From NCBI GenBank assembly GCA_013214715.1, contig JABSSB010000061.1, forward strand, positions 1 through 9,193: DNA of 9,193 nucleotides, in the 5' to 3' direction. A model generated the notes under the pieces. It was not told the DNA's origin and searched no databases. It saw only the letters and a program-made list of their open reading frames with translations. Positions 6,142 through 9,193 of this stretch are shown here, piece by piece. The first letter of the stretch is position 1, and the number at the start of each line of letters is the position of its first letter. This stretch comes from Paracoccaceae bacterium (GTDB lineage: Bacteria; Pseudomonadota; Alphaproteobacteria; Rhodobacterales; Rhodobacteraceae). A program made the translations under genes and the position numbers.

Positions 6142-6849
6142 CTATTGAATCGCAAAGCGCATATGAACCGAGACGCGGACATCAACTGCGCCCAGCGCAA
6201 CGGGCATGGCATCGCTGCGGGCGCTGGCGGCCATTTCCATCATGGGGCGGGAGCCGCCATTTCCATGTTCGGTCAATTCCAGTAGCGGACCAAGCGTCAC
6301 ACCCGCCGCCTCGGCCAGTTGATTGGCCTTGTCCTGCGCATCGCGCACCGCAGCCAGCCGCGCTTGCTGTTCAAAGGGGTCAGGCTCTTGCAGGCCAAAG
6401 CTCAGACCAAAGATTTGATTGCCGCCAACCTCAAGCAATTCCTGCATCACATCACCAAGGATGGACGCATCGCGCAGGCGGATGGTCAACATAGCGCTGG
6501 CTTCAAACAGATCCCAGTTCACATTGCTACCCAGCCCCGAGGTGCTGTTGACGCCACGCACAGGCTGCAATCCAATGCGCCCGGTTTGCACGTCGCGCGG
6601 CTCCACGCCCCGCGCGGTGATCCGGCGCAGCAACCGCGCGGCCCCGTCATTGACCTGCTCCATCGCCATCTGCGCCGAATCCGACCGATGCGACACGCCG
6701 AGGCGGATCACGGCCATATCCGGCGCCGCGCTGACCTCTCCGGTGCCGGTCACGACGATTTCCCCGCTTTGCTGGGCTTGCACAACCCCGGCAAACACCG
6801 CAAAGGTGACGCAGACCGACGCCAATACACTAAAAAGACTTTGTTTCAT
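6142..6849 (-). CDS. SIMPL-domain (DUF541, YggE-like) periplasmic protein
   Basis: This 235-residue protein has a clear Sec signal peptide: MKQS, a hydrophobic stretch at about 5-22, and a VQA-QQ cleavage site after Ala25. The mature part opens with IVVTGTGEVSAAPDMAVIRLGVS (31-53, given here in part as the SIMPL signature: V-x-G-x-G-x5-PD-x-A-x-I-x-x-GV). It continues with the usual alternating beta-strands and the helix AAVRDAQDKANQLAEAAGVTLG-like segment at 166-187 (key residues A-x-x-DA-x-x-KA-x-x-LA-x-x-G). SIMPL proteins are periplasmic or outer-membrane associated; E. coli YggE is linked to oxidative stress tolerance, but the biochemical role is not settled. AGGA lies 10 nt before the ATG. 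The gene is divergent from the 609-residue protein gene (122 nt apart), with no obvious functional link. Confidence 0.88.
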   Translation of the reverse strand: MKQSLFSVLASVCVTFAVFAGVVQAQQSGEIVVTGTGEVSAAPDMAVIRLGVSHRSDSAQMAMEQVNDGAARLLRRITARGVEPRDVQTGRIGLQPVRGVNSTSGLGSNVNWDLFEASAMLTIRLRDASILGDVMQELLEVGGNQIFGLSFGLQEPDPFEQQARLAAVRDAQDKANQLAEAAGVTLGPLLELTEHGNGGSRPMMEMAASARSDAMPVALGAVDVRVSVHMRFAIQ

Positions 6850-6971
6850 TTTTCATCCGTCCTGTGGCACAGTTACAGCCAGAACCGGGAAAACCCGGCG
6901 TTGTCGCGGGATAAGCTCCGCTTATGGGTGATGCAACTATCAGGCTCACGCCAATTTGAGGCAAGACGCGT
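6850..6971. promoter_or_regulatory. Divergent promoter spacer with a 15-bp dyad
   Basis: These 122 nt must contain the promoters for both the SIMPL gene (leftward) and the 609-residue protein gene (rightward). ATAAGC at 6911-6916 and GCTTAT at 6920-6925 are exact inverted copies around TCC. A TTGTCG at 6901-6906 could be a rightward -35 box with the dyad lying over the spacer and -10 area, but no good -10 hexamer is present. The dyad is a reasonable operator candidate only by position. Confidence 0.35.
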
Positions 6972-8801
6972 GTGAAGGACGACCAAACATATCCTCCCTT
7001 TGCGCTGATCCTGTCAGCTGATGGCATTGCGCTGGCCTATCGGGCGGGCGATGGGTGGGAAGGCATCGGAGAGCTTGACCCCGCCTCCCCCGATGTCACA
7101 GCCGGATTGACCGATCTGCGCAAAAAGGCCGAAGCGCGTGCACCCGGACGGCTCCGCACGCGACTGGTGATCCCGGACGATCAAATCCGCTTCATGTCGC
7201 TCGAACTGGGGCTTGTTGGCGAAGACCAACGCCATGCCCGCGTGCGACAGGCACTGGATGGGGCCACGCCCTACCAGCTGGATGAGCTGGTCTATGATGT
7301 GGCCGTTGATGGCGCAGTCACACATGTTGCGGCAGTTGCTTTAGAAACGTTGCGCGAGGCCGAAGGCTTTGCCACGCAAGCTGGCTTCAATCCCGTCAGC
7401 TTTGGCGCCCTGCCCGGTGCAGGCAGCTATCCGGGAGAGCCGTTTTTCGGCCTTGTCGGGGACATCACGCTCTCTGCCTCCGAGGATGCGATCCAAAGCA
7501 AATCGGACAAACGCCCCCAACCACGCGATGCCAAGACAGGCCGTCGCACGCGCCGCATGGTGCTGGCCCTTGCCGCGCTTCTTGCCGTGGGTCTGATCGG
7601 AGCCTATGCGTCCGGCCTGATGCAGCAGCAAAGCCCCCAAAGCGATGCAGAACTGGACGGCAACGCACCAACGCAAAGCGAAAACGCAGATCAAAGCGGA
7701 TCGCTGGTCTTGCCACCGGTCGCGGCCCAGGACAGCGCGAAGGCGCCCACAACCCTGCAGCCATCCCCGACGCAAGACCCCAAACCTGTTGCGCGCAGCA
7801 TCGCGGCGTCACCTCCGGCCACGGCTGCGCCAGCCTTGGTGCAACCACAGCAAGAAACCAGCGTTGCCTTGGACCGCGCAGGCGCGCGCCCTTACGCCCA
7901 GGCCGGCGCCTCCCAAACTGTACCTCAGGCACCAATTACCGCTGAGCCGCCCAAGGCGATGACGGTCACAGCATCATCGCCCGCGCCGTCGCCTGCCCCC
8001 CTACCCAAACCAGTCGCTTTGATTGTGGGACAAGCCCCTGACGTGGTGGCAGACCCTGTCCCATCCGATCTGACCGAAACCGCGGTGCTCACCTTGTCGT
8101 CTCCGGACCGCTTCGACCCGCGTGACCTCTTTGCGCGTCCGGCACCAGCGGCACGGGCCGCGTCTGGCGCCACGGGCACACCGGTTCTGTCGACCGTTGC
8201 CTTGCCCGAGCCCGAGATCGAAACAACGACGGAAGAGGCACCAGAGCGTTTTACAATCGTAACGCTGAACACATTGGATGGCGTAACCGTCCCGCGCTTG
8301 CGCCCGCGCCCGCCAGAGCCTGATCTGACTTTGGACCAGCGCACCGCGCTGGCTGCGGCGGCCTCGCAGGCCCCGCCGCTGCGCCCGGAAAGCAACGTGC
8401 CCATCTTTGTCGTTGCCAACAGCGCATCATTGCCGAAACTCCGCCCCGCCGGGTTACGCGTGCCGCGCGCCGCTCCGCAAACCGCCTCACTGGCGGCGGC
8501 AGCGATTGAGGCAGACGCGCCGCAGGTCGCCGCAACGGTCTCACCGCGCATTCCCTCCTCAAGCTCGGTGCAGAAAGAGGCGACGACGCGCAACCGGCTC
8601 AACCTCAATCGGTTGAGCCTAATGGGGGTCACGGGCGCCCCGTCAAGTCGCAAAGCTTTGGTGCGCCTGCCATCGGGACGCATCCGCACGCTGAAAGTCG
8701 GCGACCGGATTGATGGCGGTCAGGTCGTGGCGATCGGTCAGAGTGAGCTGAAGTATCTCAAAAGCGGGCAGAATCTGACACTGAAGATGCCGCGCGGCTA
8801 A
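6972..8801 (+). CDS. 609-residue membrane protein with PilM/GspL-like N-terminus and PilP/GspC-like C-terminus
   Basis: Residues 1-160 look like a shortened GspL/PilM cytoplasmic domain: TRLVIPDDQIRF at 63-74, VRQALDGATPYQLDELVYDV at 91-110, GFNPVSFGALPGAGSYPGEPFFG-like end at 138-160 (key P-G-E-PFFG). Residues 191-195 are RRTRR, directly before a single helix MVLALAALLAVGLIGAYASG (196-215), so the N-terminus should be cytoplasmic and the rest periplasmic. Residues 218 to about 545 are a Pro/Ala/Ser/Thr-rich linker. The last 60 residues (ALVRLPSGRIRTLKVGDRID at 562-581, then GGQVVAIGQSELKYLKSGQNL) resemble the PilP/GspC homology domain that contacts a secretin. No pilin, secretin, ATPase or PilN/O gene is nearby. 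The start is GTG at 6972, with GAGG ten nt upstream and an in-frame TGA at 6957-6959, so no earlier start is possible. The function is inferred; the family match needs profile comparison. Confidence 0.72.
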   Translation: MKDDQTYPPFALILSADGIALAYRAGDGWEGIGELDPASPDVTAGLTDLRKKAEARAPGRLRTRLVIPDDQIRFMSLELGLVGEDQRHARVRQALDGATPYQLDELVYDVAVDGAVTHVAAVALETLREAEGFATQAGFNPVSFGALPGAGSYPGEPFFGLVGDITLSASEDAIQSKSDKRPQPRDAKTGRRTRRMVLALAALLAVGLIGAYASGLMQQQSPQSDAELDGNAPTQSENADQSGSLVLPPVAAQDSAKAPTTLQPSPTQDPKPVARSIAASPPATAAPALVQPQQETSVALDRAGARPYAQAGASQTVPQAPITAEPPKAMTVTASSPAPSPAPLPKPVALIVGQAPDVVADPVPSDLTETAVLTLSSPDRFDPRDLFARPAPAARAASGATGTPVLSTVALPEPEIETTTEEAPERFTIVTLNTLDGVTVPRLRPRPPEPDLTLDQRTALAAAASQAPPLRPESNVPIFVVANSASLPKLRPAGLRVPRAAPQTASLAAAAIEADAPQVAATVSPRIPSSSSVQKEATTRNRLNLNRLSLMGVTGAPSSRKALVRLPSGRIRTLKVGDRIDGGQVVAIGQSELKYLKSGQNLTLKMPRG

Positions 8802-8803
8802 GG

Positions 8804-9193
8804 CTACTCCGCCGCGATTTCACCATTGGCAATCTGTTCGCGTTCGATCGATTCAAACAGCGCTTTGAAATTGCCCTCGCCAAAGCCGTCATCGCCCTTG
8901 CGTTGGATGAATTCGAAAAAGATCGGCCCGATCACCGTTTTCGAAAAGATCTGAAGCAGGATGCGCGTTTCACCGCCATCCACGACGCCTTCACCATCGA
9001 TGAGGATTCCGTGTTTCTGCATCCGATCCAGTGGCTCCTGGTGATCGGTCACGCGGTCACGGCTCATGTCGTAATAGGATTGCGGCGGGCCGGGCATGAA
9101 TTTCAGCCCCGCATCGGCAATCGCATCGGTGCTGTCATACAGGTCGTCGGACCCCACCGCGATATGCTGGATGCCTTCGCCCTTGTACTTCTT
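8804..9193 (-). CDS. hppD: 4-hydroxyphenylpyruvate dioxygenase, C-terminal part
   Basis: The minus-strand frame is open from the window edge (KKYKGEGIQHIAVGSDD) to the TAG at 8804-8806, giving 129 residues. The start is outside the window. HPPD converts 4-hydroxyphenylpyruvate to homogentisate with Fe(II) and O2 in tyrosine breakdown. GIQHIA contains the second iron-binding His and IFFEFIQRKG the iron-binding Glu of the C-terminal vicinal-oxygen-chelate domain. GFGEGNFKALFESIEREQ is the conserved C-terminal gating-helix region that closes the active site. The first His lies upstream. The short ending (ANGEIAAE) is usual for alphaproteobacterial forms. It converges on the 609-residue protein gene with 2 nt between stop codons and no hairpin between them. 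Confidence 0.95.
   Translation of the reverse strand, partial: KKYKGEGIQHIAVGSDDLYDSTDAIADAGLKFMPGPPQSYYDMSRDRVTDHQEPLDRMQKHGILIDGEGVVDGGETRILLQIFSKTVIGPIFFEFIQRKGDDGFGEGNFKALFESIEREQIANGEIAAE

Noticed and set aside
7925..8689. 254-codon minus-strand frame opposite the 609-residue protein gene
   Set aside because: It is a high-GC shadow of the Pro/Ala-rich linker, with Ser/Gly/Arg-rich low-complexity sequence and no motif.

Overview
This window looks like the chromosome of a marine-type Rhodobacteraceae (Roseobacter-group alphaproteobacterium). The signs are GC-rich coding sequence, the style of the protein sequences, short intergenic spacers with GC-rich hairpins, and the gene set: a PreT/PreA pair, a MetY-type sulfhydrylase, a SIMPL protein, HPPD and RTX proteins. 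The taxonomic call is from recognition only; no search was possible.

Layout, left to right. Bases 1-399 (+) are the C-terminal 132 residues of an RTX (Ca-binding nonapeptide repeat) protein that begins outside the window. It converges on a two-gene minus-strand operon, preT (1804-3141) then preA (442-1746). Together these encode the two-subunit NAD-dependent dihydropyrimidine dehydrogenase, the first step of reductive uracil/thymine breakdown. Upstream of preT lie an inverted repeat and a Rho-independent terminator. The terminator closes a second minus-strand RTX gene (3317-4371), which is a pseudogene with three separate lesions: an amber at codon 6, a 1-nt deletion, and an ochre 20 codons before the natural end. 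Bases 4372-4801 hold no convincing protein gene but are rich in secondary structure. They include a 12-bp perfect stem followed by seven T on the minus strand (possible small-RNA end) and a run of hairpins in front of metY. metY (4802-6094, +) converges on a periplasmic SIMPL-domain protein gene (6142-6849, -). A divergent spacer follows, then a 609-residue protein (6972-8801, +). Its N-terminus looks PilM/GspL-like, and it continues with one membrane helix, a long Pro/Ala-rich linker and a PilP/GspC-like C-terminal domain. Its stop codon lies 2 nt from that of the last gene, the C-terminal part of 4-hydroxyphenylpyruvate dioxygenase (8804-9193, -), which runs off the right edge.

The genes do not form one pathway. 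preT-preA is the only clear operon; the other genes are single transcription units arranged mostly convergently, with perfect GC-rich hairpins between two of the convergent pairs. I do not see a defence system, mobile element, CRISPR array, tRNA or rRNA. The least ordinary items are the multiply disabled RTX gene, the one-chain PilM/GspL-to-PilP/GspC-like protein, and the structured, apparently non-coding 4372-4801 block.
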